A stretch of DNA of 64,000 nucleotides, taken from positions 62,001-126,000 of the forward strand of contig NZ_WJIC01000009.1 in the NCBI RefSeq assembly GCF_009649815.1. The letters are read 5' to 3'. Below the pieces are notes generated by a model that saw only the letters and a list, made by a program, of their open reading frames with translations, ran no database searches and was not told the origin of the DNA. A program made the translations under genes and the position numbers. Numbering within the stretch: the stretch's first letter is position 1; every line of letters begins with the position of its first letter. Below, piece by piece: positions 50,993 through 59,836 of this stretch. This stretch comes from Nocardia sp. SYP-A9097 (lineage in GTDB: Bacteria; Actinomycetota; Actinomycetes; Mycobacteriales; Mycobacteriaceae).

Positions 50993-53803
50993 TCACGCCA
51001 TACGGCGCGGCCCGATATCGAAACGGCTGGGCTCCGGGCCGATTCGCACCCGGCTGTACAGCACCGCGGCCCCCTCGGGCGCGGCCATAATCGGTTCGCA
51101 CTGCAATTCGCGCACCTCGGGCAGGTCGTCGCAGAGCGCCGAAATGCGTTGCGCCAGTTCGGCGAGGGCCGCCCGGTCCACCGGTTTGCCGATATCGCGA
51201 CCGCGCACGTGGCCCGAGAGCAAAGGCGCGGCGCGTGGTGCGTCGATGAGCTCGGCCGATTCGGCCTCGGTGAGCGGTAGGGCGCGATACACGCGGTCGC
51301 CGAGCAGATCGATGATGGTGCCGGACAGGCCGAAACTGATCACCGAACCGAACGACGGATCATCCTGCACCCGAAAACCACAGCCGACACCCTTGGTGGC
51401 CATGCGTTGAATGTGGACGGGATTGCCGGAGATCTCCGACAATTCGGTGAACCCGCGCCGTACCGCATCCGAGCGCCACAGATCCAGCCGAACACCGGTC
51501 AGGTCGGGGCGATTACGCCAGATCTCCCCGGTCGCCTTGGCCGCCACCGGATAGCCGAGCTCCTCGGCGGCGGCCACCGCGGCATCGGCATCACGCACCT
51601 CGCGGAATTCCACGACGCGAATGCCGTAGCAGCCCAGCAGTTCCGCGGCCTCCAGATCCGAGAGCCAGTGACCGGTCTCCGCATCCATCAACTCGGCGAC
51701 GAGTTCCCGCGCCCGTACGGTGTCGACGCCGGCGGGGCGTGCGATCGGCGAGGCCGGGCGGGTGCGCCAATCCGCATAGCGCCGCACCCGGGCCAGGGCG
51801 CGGGCCGCGCGCTCCGGATCGCCATAGGACGGAATGGAGCCGCGCTCGAGCATGCCGCCCGGACCGCGTGTGGCGAGCAGATTCGACATGCCCTGATCGG
51901 CGACGAAGGTGGTGAGAACCGGTGTGTCCGGATCGGATTGCGCACCGGAGCGAATGGCCTCGGCGAAGTCGGCGACCGCGTTCGGCACGGGCGGTGAGTA
52001 GACGACGATGACCGCGTCCACCGCGCGATCGGTGACCGCCGCGGAAACCGCGGTCAGGAAGTCGACCGGTCCGGCCTGCGGACCGAGCTGGATCGGCTCC
52101 CCCACCGTGAGCCCCTCACTACGACCAGCGTCCACCGCGAGCCAATTCAGCGCGGCGCTATTGCCGATCACCGCCAGCCGTGGCCCGGCGGGCAGCGGCT
52201 GATACGCCAGCAGCATGGCACAGTCGAAGAGCTCGGTAATGGAGTCGACCTGGATGATGCCCGCCTGCGCGAACAGGTTCCGCACCAGTGAGCGGTCGAG
52301 ATCCGCCTCACCCTCCACGCGCACCACATTGCGGCCACTGCTCACGGCCACAATGGGTTTGGTGCGCGCCACCCGGCGGGCGATACGGGAGAACTTGCGC
52401 GGATTACCGAAGGTCTCCAAATACAGCAGCACCACATCGGTGCCGGGATCGCTGTCCCAGTACTGCAACAGGTCGTTACCGGAGACATCGGCGCGATTAC
52501 CCGCGGAGACGAAGGTGGACAGGCCCAACTGACGTGCCGCCGCCTCGCCGAGAATGGCCGCGCCCAAAGGGCCGGACTGGCAGAAGAATCCGATACGACC
52601 GCGTCCCGGCAGCACCGAGGCGAGGGTGGCGTTCAGCGATACCGCCGGATCGGTATTGGCGATACCGAGCGCGCTCGGACCCACCACGCGCATACCGTGC
52701 GAGCGCACCGCGTCGACGAGTTCACGTTCGGCGGCGTGACCGTGCGGCCCGGTCTCGGAGAATCCGGCGGTGAGCACCACCAGGCCCTTGACACCCTTGG
52801 CCATGCAGTCATCGAGTACCGAGCCGATTTCGGCTGCGGGAACGGCGATTACGGCGAGGTCCACCTCATCGGGGATATCGCGCACCGTCGGATACGCGCG
52901 CACCCCGCGCACGGCGGTGCGATTGCGGTTCACCGGGAACACCGGTCCCTGGAATCCGCCGGACAGCAGATTGGCCAGCACCGCGCCGCCGACCCGGGTC
53001 GCCAGCGGTGTCGCGCCGATCACCGCCACCGAGCGCGGTGCGAGCAGATTCCCGACACTGCGCGCCTCGGAGGCGCGTTCGCGCGAATCCCGTACGGACA
53101 GCAGCGCTTCGGTGGGATCGATGGCGAATTCCAGGTGCAGCACCGAACCGTCGCGGCTGCGCTGCACCTGATATCCGGCATCGCGGAAGACCGTCACCAT
53201 GGCGTTGTTCTCGGCGAGCACCTCCGCCACAAAGGTTTCGATGGCGTTCTCGGCCGCGGCGCCCGCGAGATGCTCGAGCAGAATCGACCCCAGCCCGCGC
53301 CCCTGATGCTGATCGGCGACCACGAACGCCACCTCGGCCGAGCGCGCGCCCGCCCGCTCCGCCAGATACTCATACCGTCCGACCGCGATGATGTCGTCCC
53401 CGAGTTCGATCACCAGCCCGACCCGATCGCGATAGTCCACGTGCGTGGTGCGATACAGATCCTTGGCCGTCATCCGGGGATAGGGCCCGAAGTACCGCAG
53501 ATACCGAGTGCGGTCCGAGAGCCCGGTATGAAACCGCTCCAAACTTCCCGCGTCATCGGGCGTAATCGGGCGCAGCCGAACCACACCGCCATCCGATGCC
53601 AGCACATCGGCGAACCAGTGCTCGGGGGGAGGCGGCGGAATCGCCGGCGTGCCAGGCGTATCCGCGGGCAGCGGTGGCGGGCTCGCGCCCGGTTGACCGG
53701 ATGCGGCCGCACCGCTCGCACCGGTGCCGAGTTGGCCCGCGCCATTGCCCGCGCGGGATGCGCCCGCGCCGGGTTGTGGTGCGGGGTCGGCGGATTCAGT
53801 CAC
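50993..53803 (-). CDS. GNAT protein acyltransferase fused to an NDP-forming acyl-CoA synthetase-like domain (Pat-type)
   Basis: 936 residues from GTG 53803, with GGAGG just upstream. The first ~65 residues are a Pro/Ala/Gly-rich linker. A GNAT domain follows (~80-250: VRLRPITPDDAGSLERFHTG, VADQHQGRGLGSILLEHLAG, the acyl-CoA-binding loop). Then comes an ADP-forming acyl-CoA synthetase-like region (SVAVIGATPLATRVGGAVLA, FFCQSGPLGAAILGEAAARQ, VLLYLETFGNPRKF, and the ATP-grasp part ELMDAETGHWLSDLEAAELL). This layout is that of bacterial Pat-type lysine acetyltransferases with GNAT first. It is coupled to an AcuC deacetylase gene by an 8-nt overlap. Confidence 0.92.
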   Translation of the reverse strand: MTESADPAPQPGAGASRAGNGAGQLGTGASGAAASGQPGASPPPLPADTPGTPAIPPPPPEHWFADVLASDGGVVRLRPITPDDAGSLERFHTGLSDRTRYLRYFGPYPRMTAKDLYRTTHVDYRDRVGLVIELGDDIIAVGRYEYLAERAGARSAEVAFVVADQHQGRGLGSILLEHLAGAAAENAIETFVAEVLAENNAMVTVFRDAGYQVQRSRDGSVLHLEFAIDPTEALLSVRDSRERASEARSVGNLLAPRSVAVIGATPLATRVGGAVLANLLSGGFQGPVFPVNRNRTAVRGVRAYPTVRDIPDEVDLAVIAVPAAEIGSVLDDCMAKGVKGLVVLTAGFSETGPHGHAAERELVDAVRSHGMRVVGPSALGIANTDPAVSLNATLASVLPGRGRIGFFCQSGPLGAAILGEAAARQLGLSTFVSAGNRADVSGNDLLQYWDSDPGTDVVLLYLETFGNPRKFSRIARRVARTKPIVAVSSGRNVVRVEGEADLDRSLVRNLFAQAGIIQVDSITELFDCAMLLAYQPLPAGPRLAVIGNSAALNWLAVDAGRSEGLTVGEPIQLGPQAGPVDFLTAVSAAVTDRAVDAVIVVYSPPVPNAVADFAEAIRSGAQSDPDTPVLTTFVADQGMSNLLATRGPGGMLERGSIPSYGDPERAARALARVRRYADWRTRPASPIARPAGVDTVRARELVAELMDAETGHWLSDLEAAELLGCYGIRVVEFREVRDADAAVAAAEELGYPVAAKATGEIWRNRPDLTGVRLDLWRSDAVRRGFTELSEISGNPVHIQRMATKGVGCGFRVQDDPSFGSVISFGLSGTIIDLLGDRVYRALPLTEAESAELIDAPRAAPLLSGHVRGRDIGKPVDRAALAELAQRISALCDDLPEVRELQCEPIMAAPEGAAVLYSRVRIGPEPSRFDIGPRRMA

Positions 53804-55034
53804 GGGGATCCTCCGGATCCAGGCCGAGCAGTCCGAAAGTCGCTCGGCGGGTTGCCAATATGGATGTGTCCAGGGCGCGGCGGGCACGGTCGGTGCGCTC
53901 GTCACCGGTTTCCCGGCCACCGCCCGGACCGTCCCAGCGGGCGAAGGTGGTGTCCGCGCCATCGCCCATGGTGCCGGGCGCGGCGACGGTCGGCGCGTAC
54001 GCGCCGACCAAGTCCTTCCACTGCTGCGGAATCTCGGTGTCCGGATCGATATCCCGGTCCAGGGCGGCAGCGAGCAGGTGCGTCCAGGCGCGTGGGACGA
54101 CTCGGATCAGTCCGTACCCACCGCCACCGACCGCCAGCCAGCGCCCCTCGGCGTACCGATCGGCCAGATCACGCATGGCGATGAAGGCCGCGCGCTGACC
54201 GTCCACGCTGAGTTCCATATCCGCCAGGGGATCCTCGCGGTGCGTATCGACCCCACACTGGCTGACCACGATCTGCGGCCGGAATGCCGCCAGCGCACCG
54301 GGCGCTACCGCGTGGAAACCGCGCAGCCACAATTGATCCCGGGTGCCGGGCATGATCGGCAGATTGATGGCCGTGCCCTCGGCCCTACCCGCACCGGTCT
54401 CCTCGGGCCATCCGGTATTGGGCCACAGCGTCGCCGGATGCTGGTGAATCGACATGGTCAGCACGCGCGGATCCCCATAGAACATGCGCTGCACACCATC
54501 TCCGTGATGTACATCCACATCGAGATAGGCGATCCGGTCGAACCCGTTCTCCAGCAGCCACGAAATCGCGACCGCCGCATCGTTGTACACGCAGAACCCG
54601 GCCGCCGAATCCGGCATGGCGTGATGCATCCCGCCGCCGATACTCACCGCCCGCCGGGTGCGCCCCGACGCGATCTCCTGCGCGGCGGCCAAAGTCCCGC
54701 CGACAATCACCGAGGCCGCCTCGTGCATATGCGGAAATACGGGATTGTCCGCCGACCCGAGTCCGAACGGCGGCGCGGCCGGCACGATGCCCGCCGGTTG
54801 CCGAGCGTGCTTGACCGCCTCGATGTAGTCGTGCGTGTGCACCCGCAACAGCTCGGACTCCCCCGCCATTTCGGGTGTGAGCGTCTCGACCCCGTCCAGC
54901 AGTCCCAGACTGTCCGCCAGGGCCATGGTGAATTGCAGTCGCACCGGACGCATCGGGTGTTCGGGCGTCCATGTGTAGTCCAGGAACCTATCGCTCCAGA
55001 CAACGGTTCCATCTCCACGCGCGGGGTCGGACAT
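53796..55034 (-). CDS. acuC: Acetoin utilization protein AcuC-type class I deacetylase
   Basis: 412 residues from ATG 55034; the much longer open frame in this register is an artefact of high GC. HDAC motifs are complete: GGGMHHAMPDSAAGFCVYND (catalytic His pair), YLDVDVHHGDGVQRMFYGD (zinc-binding Asp and His), VSQCGVDTHREDPLADMEL (second zinc Asp) and GGGGYG with the transition-state Tyr. It should remove acetyl groups from lysines of proteins such as acyl-CoA synthetases. Its gene precedes and overlaps the acyltransferase gene, putting writer and eraser under joint control. Confidence 0.93.
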   Translation of the reverse strand: MSDPARGDGTVVWSDRFLDYTWTPEHPMRPVRLQFTMALADSLGLLDGVETLTPEMAGESELLRVHTHDYIEAVKHARQPAGIVPAAPPFGLGSADNPVFPHMHEAASVIVGGTLAAAQEIASGRTRRAVSIGGGMHHAMPDSAAGFCVYNDAAVAISWLLENGFDRIAYLDVDVHHGDGVQRMFYGDPRVLTMSIHQHPATLWPNTGWPEETGAGRAEGTAINLPIMPGTRDQLWLRGFHAVAPGALAAFRPQIVVSQCGVDTHREDPLADMELSVDGQRAAFIAMRDLADRYAEGRWLAVGGGGYGLIRVVPRAWTHLLAAALDRDIDPDTEIPQQWKDLVGAYAPTVAAPGTMGDGADTTFARWDGPGGGRETGDERTDRARRALDTSILATRRATFGLLGLDPEDPRD

Positions 55035-55247
55035 ACCTGCCACGCTAATGCGTCCCCGCGCTCCGTAAGCTTTTGACACCGCGGACGCCGCCCGGCCGTC
55101 ATTCCGGGACGGCACGCGTGTGACCCGGGATACCCGTGGGGAACACGCAGCCCGTCCTGGATGTTCTCCCGACGTTCGCAAAATATGCTGTCGCCCGGTG
55201 TAGCCGCCGCGCATGGGTAGAATTCGTGCCGACGAAGGGGTTAACAG

Positions 55248-55934
55248 GTGAAGGATCTGGTCGACACCACGGAGATGTACCTCCGTACCATCTACGACCT
55301 CGAGGAGGAGGGCGTTACGCCCCTGCGCGCTCGCATTGCCGAGCGCCTCGAACAGAGCGGGCCCACGGTGAGCCAGACAGTGGCCCGGATGGAGCGCGAC
55401 GGTTTGCTGACCGTTGCCGGTGACCGCCACCTCGAATTGACCGACAAGGGTCGCGCCATGGCCGTATCGGTCATGCGCAAGCACCGGTTGGCCGAACGAC
55501 TGCTCGTCGACATCATCGGGCTGGACTGGGAGAACGTGCACGCCGAGGCCTGCCGCTGGGAGCACGTGATGAGCGAGGAGGTGGAGCGCCGCCTGGTGGA
55601 GGTGCTGAACAACCCCACCACCTCCCCGTACGGCAATCCCATTCCGGGCCTGGACGAACTGGGCGTGGTGCCGAGCGCGGGCGGCGAGGAGAAGCTCATC
55701 CGCCTCTCGGATCTGCCGTCGGGCCAGTCGGCCGCGGTGGTGGTGCGCCGCCTGTCGGAGCACATCCAGACCGATCCCGAGGTCATCGGCCAGCTGCGTG
55801 AGGCCGGAGTCGTTCCGGACGCGCGCGTGACCGTGGAGACCAAGCCCGGTTCGGTGATCATTCTGGTGCCGGGTCACGAGGGCTACGAATTGTCCGACGA
55901 GATGGCGCATGCCGTCCAGGTGAAGTTGGTCTGA
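55248..55934 (+). CDS. ideR: Iron-dependent DtxR-family repressor IdeR
   Basis: 228 residues from GTG 55248. An N-terminal winged helix (RARIAERLEQSGPTVSQTVA) and a dimerisation/metal domain precede a C-terminal SH3-like domain (~150-228). The metal ligands of the mycobacterial protein are at the same positions: Met10, His79, Glu83, His98, Cys102, Glu105 and His106. It should repress siderophore and uptake genes when iron is sufficient. The galE gene follows after 3 bp, as in corynebacteria. I saw no typical iron box within the window. Confidence 0.96.
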   Translation: MKDLVDTTEMYLRTIYDLEEEGVTPLRARIAERLEQSGPTVSQTVARMERDGLLTVAGDRHLELTDKGRAMAVSVMRKHRLAERLLVDIIGLDWENVHAEACRWEHVMSEEVERRLVEVLNNPTTSPYGNPIPGLDELGVVPSAGGEEKLIRLSDLPSGQSAAVVVRRLSEHIQTDPEVIGQLREAGVVPDARVTVETKPGSVIILVPGHEGYELSDEMAHAVQVKLV

Positions 55935-55937
55935 GAC

Positions 55938-56921
55938 TTGAAACTGCTGGTTACCGGAGGCGCGGGCTACGTCGGCGGCGGGGTCGCACAGGTCCTGCTC
56001 GAAGAAGGCCACGAGGTGGTGGTCGTCGATGATCTTTCGACCGGCAATGCGGACGGTGTCCCCGCCGGAGCGAAGTTCGTCGAGGGCGATATCGCCACCG
56101 CCGGAGTAGACCTGATCGCGGCCGAATCCTTCGACGGCGTCCTGCATTTCGCGGCGCAGTCGCTGGTCGGCGAGTCGGTGGTACAGCCGGAGAAGTACTG
56201 GCACGGCAATGTGGTCAAGACCCTCACGCTGCTGGAGGCCATGCGGGACGCGGGCACCCCGCGCCTGGTCTTCTCCTCCACCGCGGCGGTGTACGGCGAA
56301 CCGGAGCAGGTGCCTATCGTCGAGGACGCGCCGAAGGCTCCGACCAATCCGTATGGCGCGTCGAAACTCTCGATCGATTACGCCATTACCTCGTACGCGG
56401 CGGCGCACGGGCTCGCGGCCACCAGCCTGCGGTACTTCAATGTGGCCGGTGCCTATGCCGGGCTCGGCGAGAACCGGGTGGTGGAGACGCATCTGATCCC
56501 CCTCGTATTGCAGACGGCGCTGGGCCATCGGGATTCGATCTCGGTCTTCGGCACCGACTATCCGACGCCGGATGGCAGTGCGGTGCGCGACTACATCCAC
56601 ATTCGCGATCTGGCGCGGGCGCATCTGCTGGCGCTGACCCAGTCGCAGCCGGGTGTGCATCGCATCTTCAATCTGGGTAGCGGGACCGGTTTTTCGGTGC
56701 GCGAGGTCATTTCGGCCTGCCGCAAGGTGACGGGGCTGCCGATCACCTCGGTGGACGCGCCGCGCCGCGCCGGTGATCCGGCGGTGCTCATCGCCTCCAG
56801 CGATAGGGCCATGGCCGAACTCGGCTGGCGACCCGAGCACACCGATCTGGACGAGATCGTCACCGACGCCTGGGATTTCCTGCGATCGCTCGGCGATCGC
56901 GCGCACAGCGCACGCAAATAA
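55938..56921 (+). CDS. galE: UDP-glucose 4-epimerase
   Basis: 327 residues from TTG 55938 (no ATG or GTG exists near the conserved N-terminus). KLLVTGGAGYVGGGVAQVLL is the NAD-binding motif; LVFSSTAAVYG carries the catalytic Ser, and NPYGASKLSIDYAI supplies the YxxxK pair. It interconverts UDP-glucose and UDP-galactose, the latter needed for the arabinogalactan of the mycolata wall. It follows ideR by 3 bp and is probably cotranscribed. Confidence 0.93.
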   Translation: MKLLVTGGAGYVGGGVAQVLLEEGHEVVVVDDLSTGNADGVPAGAKFVEGDIATAGVDLIAAESFDGVLHFAAQSLVGESVVQPEKYWHGNVVKTLTLLEAMRDAGTPRLVFSSTAAVYGEPEQVPIVEDAPKAPTNPYGASKLSIDYAITSYAAAHGLAATSLRYFNVAGAYAGLGENRVVETHLIPLVLQTALGHRDSISVFGTDYPTPDGSAVRDYIHIRDLARAHLLALTQSQPGVHRIFNLGSGTGFSVREVISACRKVTGLPITSVDAPRRAGDPAVLIASSDRAMAELGWRPEHTDLDEIVTDAWDFLRSLGDRAHSARK

Positions 56922-56940
56922 GCTCGCTCCGCCGCGGCTC

Positions 56941-58095
56941 TCACGGGTGCTCCGATCGCAGATCGACGCCCAGATCCGCGGCGGCTTCGCGTCCGGCCTC
57001 GGCCAAGCGCCGCAATCGATCCGGGTGCATACCCGTCTGCAGGCCGAGGTCGAGCAGATTCGCCATGCGATGTGATTCGTCGGCGGCCAGCGCGGCCTCC
57101 AGCGCCACCCCGGCGAGCGGACCGTCTCCGCGCGCATAGGCCGCGTAGCCGAGCAGCATGGCCGCCTCGGCGCGTTCGGGATCGGGCAGGGCGCGGGTCA
57201 ATTCGAGCCAGAGGGTTTCCGCCGCATCGGCATGCACGCCGAGGATGAGCCCGAAGAGAATGTCGCGCACGGTCCGATCACGCAGCGCGACAGCCACTTC
57301 CGCCAGATCGGCAATCGCCGGCAGCGTCCCCGCCTCGATACTCGCTATCTGCGTGAGCACGATTCGCAGTGCGGCTCGACTGTAGAAGTTCGGCTCACCC
57401 CGGCTCACGGCATGCGCGAGACGGTCGGCGGCGACCTCGGTCGCGGCCGCGAGCAGAGCCGGCATCTTGTCCCGCACAACGGCATTCACCGCGACCGACT
57501 CGATCAGTTCATCCCGTGAGCCCCGGATAGGGCGGCCCTCCAGCACATGTTTGAACGTCACCGGCGAGGTCGACGGATCGGGCTGAGTGCCCCGGCGCGC
57601 CGGACCGAGCAGGCTCCACCACGGCAGATCGACCGCGATCGCGCGCACCGCCCACGCCCCGGCGAGCGGAACCTCCTCGGCATCGAGGCGATGCTCGAGC
57701 GCACCGATGAGATCGCGGTGTTTGCGCGATCGCACACCGCGATGTCGTTCGACGGGCGTGGTCGCCCGATCATCGATGATCAGCGCCAGCACGGCCACCG
57801 CGGTTCCGCGCACACAGACGCCGGCCACCCGGTCCAGCAACTCCCCCGTGGCAACGCGCCCCGGATTGTCCAGATCCATTCGTGCCACCACATCGATCGC
57901 GGCCTTACCGGATTCACCCGGTTCGGCGCGCAATACGGTGATCACCAGCGATCTGGCGGGTACGAATCCGAGCATGGCGGGCACCGCGGCAATGAGCTCC
58001 CCCGGGTCTCGCAAATGCGGATCAGGTTCGGGGGGTGGGTCGGCGCAGTCGGCGGGCAGGGGTTCGGGCGGCGTGGGTTCGGCGGGCGTTGTCAT
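56941..58095 (-). CDS. DUF4192 protein
   Basis: 384 residues from ATG 58095, with in-frame GTG codons further upstream. LRDPGELIAAVPAMLGFVPA with RSLVITVL, and VLALIIDD, then the central WSLLGPARRGTQPDPSTSPV block are the DUF4192 signature. The C-terminal ~120 residues are helical repeats (AAMLLGYAAYARGDGPLAGV with TPR-like spacing). The family is conserved in actinobacteria and its function is unknown. It converges on galE with 19 bp between stops. Confidence 0.85.
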   Translation of the reverse strand: MTTPAEPTPPEPLPADCADPPPEPDPHLRDPGELIAAVPAMLGFVPARSLVITVLRAEPGESGKAAIDVVARMDLDNPGRVATGELLDRVAGVCVRGTAVAVLALIIDDRATTPVERHRGVRSRKHRDLIGALEHRLDAEEVPLAGAWAVRAIAVDLPWWSLLGPARRGTQPDPSTSPVTFKHVLEGRPIRGSRDELIESVAVNAVVRDKMPALLAAATEVAADRLAHAVSRGEPNFYSRAALRIVLTQIASIEAGTLPAIADLAEVAVALRDRTVRDILFGLILGVHADAAETLWLELTRALPDPERAEAAMLLGYAAYARGDGPLAGVALEAALAADESHRMANLLDLGLQTGMHPDRLRRLAEAGREAAADLGVDLRSEHP

Positions 58096-58229
58096 GCGGT
58101 CGAGAGTGCGCGGCGGCACCGTCACGGCTCCGGCTTCCACCTGGCGTTTTTCGATGCCTGTGGAATTCGGTTCGCGCTGTGCGTTATTCGGCGTGGCGCG
58201 GCCCCGGGATCGCGAATCTGTCGGTGCCC

Positions 58230-58245
58230 GCTGTTACGGTCCGCC
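58230..58245 (+). repeat. Degenerate copy of the GCTGTTAC promoter motif
   Basis: GCTGTTACGGTCCGCC at 58230-58245 differs by one base from the GCTGTTACAGTCCGCC core found at 58303 and 59861. It lacks the hairpin and the TTTCACC element of those copies, so it looks like a partial third copy. Confidence 0.5.
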
Positions 58246-58260
58246 GCGATGAGCAAAACT

Positions 58261-58283
58261 TGAAATGGAATCGTTTCATTTCA
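58261..58283. promoter_or_regulatory. Inverted repeat TGAAATG-N9-CATTTCA (candidate operator)
   Basis: TGAAATG (58261-58267) and CATTTCA (58277-58283) are perfect inverted copies with a 9-nt spacer. The right arm overlaps the TTTCACC element (58279-58285) of the promoter-like copy that follows, a position suited to repression. The other copy, at 59837, lacks this repeat. Confidence 0.55.
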
Positions 58284-58346
58284 CCCGACCGGCCGCCGCC
58301 GCGCTGTTACAGTCCGCCTCGGCACGCCCCTCACGTGCCGGAAGGA
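58279..58346 (+). promoter_or_regulatory. Promoter-hairpin leader, copy A (no downstream gene)
   Basis: TTTCACC (58279-58285), 17 nt, GCTGTTACAGTCCGCC (58303-58318), a perfect hairpin CGGCACG/CGTGCCG (58320-58326 and 58334-58340) and GAAGGAG. The same order, spacing and hairpin occur at 59837-59897 before a secreted protein gene. TGTTACAGT fits an extended -10 (TGN-TACAGT). Here the leader is followed only by a GTG with 13 codons before TGA and the 3' end of the convergent VOC gene, so its original gene appears to be lost. Confidence 0.6.
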
Positions 58347-58750
58347 GTGATACGTGCCTGCGCGAGCATTTCGAGGTAGTGCGGGTTGGACATGATGCCG
58401 AGGACATTTCCGAACGGGTCGACGACCGCGGCGGTGACGAATCCGGTGCCCGCCCCACGCTCGGTAATCGGCTCGAACTCCTTCGCGCCCATGCTCAGCA
58501 GCCGTTCGAAAGTGGCCTTCAGATCATCGACATGCCAGTTGACCACCTGACCGCCGGGCCGATCCGGATGACTCGGCGCGAATTTGCGATTGATCAGGCC
58601 GAGCTCGGCCTGGTAGTCACCGATGCGGAATTCGTAGTACCCGCCCGGGACCGTGAAATACGGTGCCGTGCCGAGGAATTCGCTGTACCAGTCCTTGGCG
58701 GATTCCAGGTCGTCGGCGTAATAGGTGACGGTGGCCATTCCACACAGCAT
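58331..58750 (-). CDS. VOC family (glyoxalase/bleomycin-resistance-like) protein
   Basis: 139 residues from ATG 58750, with AAGGAG 7 nt upstream. VTYYADDLESAKDWYSEFLG, YYEFRIGDYQAELGLINRKF, VNWHVDDLKATFERLLSMGA and TAAVVDPFGNVLGIMSNPHY form one VOC domain with a conserved Glu/His layout. It is divergent from a WYL-type regulator with a perfect palindrome between them, so it is probably that regulator's target. Its 3' end overlaps promoter-leader copy A on the other strand. Confidence 0.88.
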   Translation of the reverse strand: MLCGMATVTYYADDLESAKDWYSEFLGTAPYFTVPGGYYEFRIGDYQAELGLINRKFAPSHPDRPGGQVVNWHVDDLKATFERLLSMGAKEFEPITERGAGTGFVTAAVVDPFGNVLGIMSNPHYLEMLAQARITPSGT

Positions 58751-58798
58751 GTCGATCTCCTTGGTCGTTCCGATGTCGATACAGCAATCATCGGCGGC

Positions 58799-58823
58799 AA
58801 AGTGCTCACCGAATGAGCACTTT
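58799..58823. promoter_or_regulatory. Perfect 10-bp palindrome between the VOC and WYL genes
   Basis: AAAGTGCTCA (58799-58808) and TGAGCACTTT (58814-58823) are exact inverted copies with a 5-nt spacer (CCGAA). It lies in the divergent gap, 49 bp from the VOC start and 20 bp before ATG 58843 of the regulator. Such a site is the expected operator for the WYL-domain regulator. It also argues against an upstream ATG at 58813, which lies inside the palindrome. Confidence 0.75.
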
Positions 58824-58842
58824 TACGGGCAAAACTTTTCTC

Positions 58843-59784
58843 ATGCGAGCCGATCGATTGGTAGCCACCCTGTTGTTCATGCAGACCCGCGGCCGAGTGA
58901 CCGCGGCCGAGGTCGCGACCGAACTCGAGGTCTCGGTGGCGACCGCGCGCCGCGATCTGGAAGCGCTCTCCACGGCCGGTATTCCGGTGTATCCGCAGGC
59001 CGGACGTGGTGGCGGCTGGGCGCTGGTGGGTGGCGCGCGCACGGATCTGAGCGGTTTGACCGCACCGGAGGCACAGTCACTGTTCCTGCTGCTCGGCCCG
59101 ATGGCGACGGCCCTGCCGGCTACTCGCTCGGCGCTGCGGAAGCTATTGCGCGCCTTGCCACCATCCTTCCGCACCGATGCCGAGGCGGCGGCCGGCGCGG
59201 TGATCGTCGATCCGGCGCGCTGGGGTGAGCGCGATGCCCAGGCCCCGGCTCCGGTCGAGGAGTTGCAGCGGGCGGTGGTGCGCCGCCGCAAGGTGCGCTT
59301 CGACTACGGCCGCGGCACCGCCCGCACGCGGCGGACCGTCAACCCGTGGGGTCTGATCGACAAGGACGCCATCTGGTACCTGATCGCCGGAACCGAACGC
59401 GGGCAACGGACCTTCCGTGTGGATCGCATGGCCGACATCGAGATCATCGGCGAAACAGCGCACCGCCCGGACGATTTCGATCTGAATACCGCCTGGTCGG
59501 AAGTTGTCGAGGAGGTGGAGCGGCATCGTGCGACGCTCTCGGCGACGGTCCTGGTGCCGGACCCTCTCCTGGCGGTACTACGGCATCAGCAGGGCAGACA
59601 CTGTGAGGTCGACGGCCCGATTCCGGGCGGCCGCACCAGGGTTCGCATTACCGCCCCGAGCCCGCTCATGATCGCCCAGCAGCTGGCGGGCTGGGGTACG
59701 GCCCTCGAGGTCACCGAACCGGAGTCGGTGCGATCCGAATTGGCGCGCCTCGGTGCCGAGCTGGTAGCTCGGTATGACACCTGA
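58843..59784 (+). CDS. YafY-type HTH-WYL transcriptional regulator
   Basis: 313 residues from ATG 58843 (MRADRLVATLLFMQTRGRVT is the usual start of this family; ATG 58813 would add ten residues from within the palindrome). The N-terminal winged helix (TAAEVATELEVSVATARRDL) leads to a WYL domain with KDAIWYLIAGTERGQRTFRV and a C-terminal extension. WYL proteins bind a ligand or nucleic acid and often regulate the adjacent gene; here the divergent VOC gene is the likely partner. Confidence 0.9.
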   Translation: MRADRLVATLLFMQTRGRVTAAEVATELEVSVATARRDLEALSTAGIPVYPQAGRGGGWALVGGARTDLSGLTAPEAQSLFLLLGPMATALPATRSALRKLLRALPPSFRTDAEAAAGAVIVDPARWGERDAQAPAPVEELQRAVVRRRKVRFDYGRGTARTRRTVNPWGLIDKDAIWYLIAGTERGQRTFRVDRMADIEIIGETAHRPDDFDLNTAWSEVVEEVERHRATLSATVLVPDPLLAVLRHQQGRHCEVDGPIPGGRTRVRITAPSPLMIAQQLAGWGTALEVTEPESVRSELARLGAELVARYDT

Positions 59785-59836
59785 CGCATCCGCTGCACAG
59801 TCATGCGATAACCTAATCATGTTGCAGCACTTTCGA

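Larger units (their letters stand above)
58096..58330. other. Intergenic region with promoter-like elements
   Basis: 235 bp between the divergent DUF4192 start and the VOC stop. It contains, on the plus strand, a degenerate copy of the GCTGTTAC motif (58230-58237) followed by ATGAGCAAAACTTGA, a 4-codon frame, and then the complete leader copy described separately (58279-58340). No ordinary gene lies here. Confidence 0.45.

Noticed and set aside
55034..55247. An IdeR iron box upstream of ideR.
   Set aside because: No sequence resembling the 19-bp TTAGGTTAGGCTAACCTAA-type palindrome is present in this gap or elsewhere in the window.
53796..57137. A 1113-codon frame that includes AcuC.
   Set aside because: Only the last 412 codons are AcuC; the rest is antisense to ideR and galE, with conserved motifs on the plus strand.
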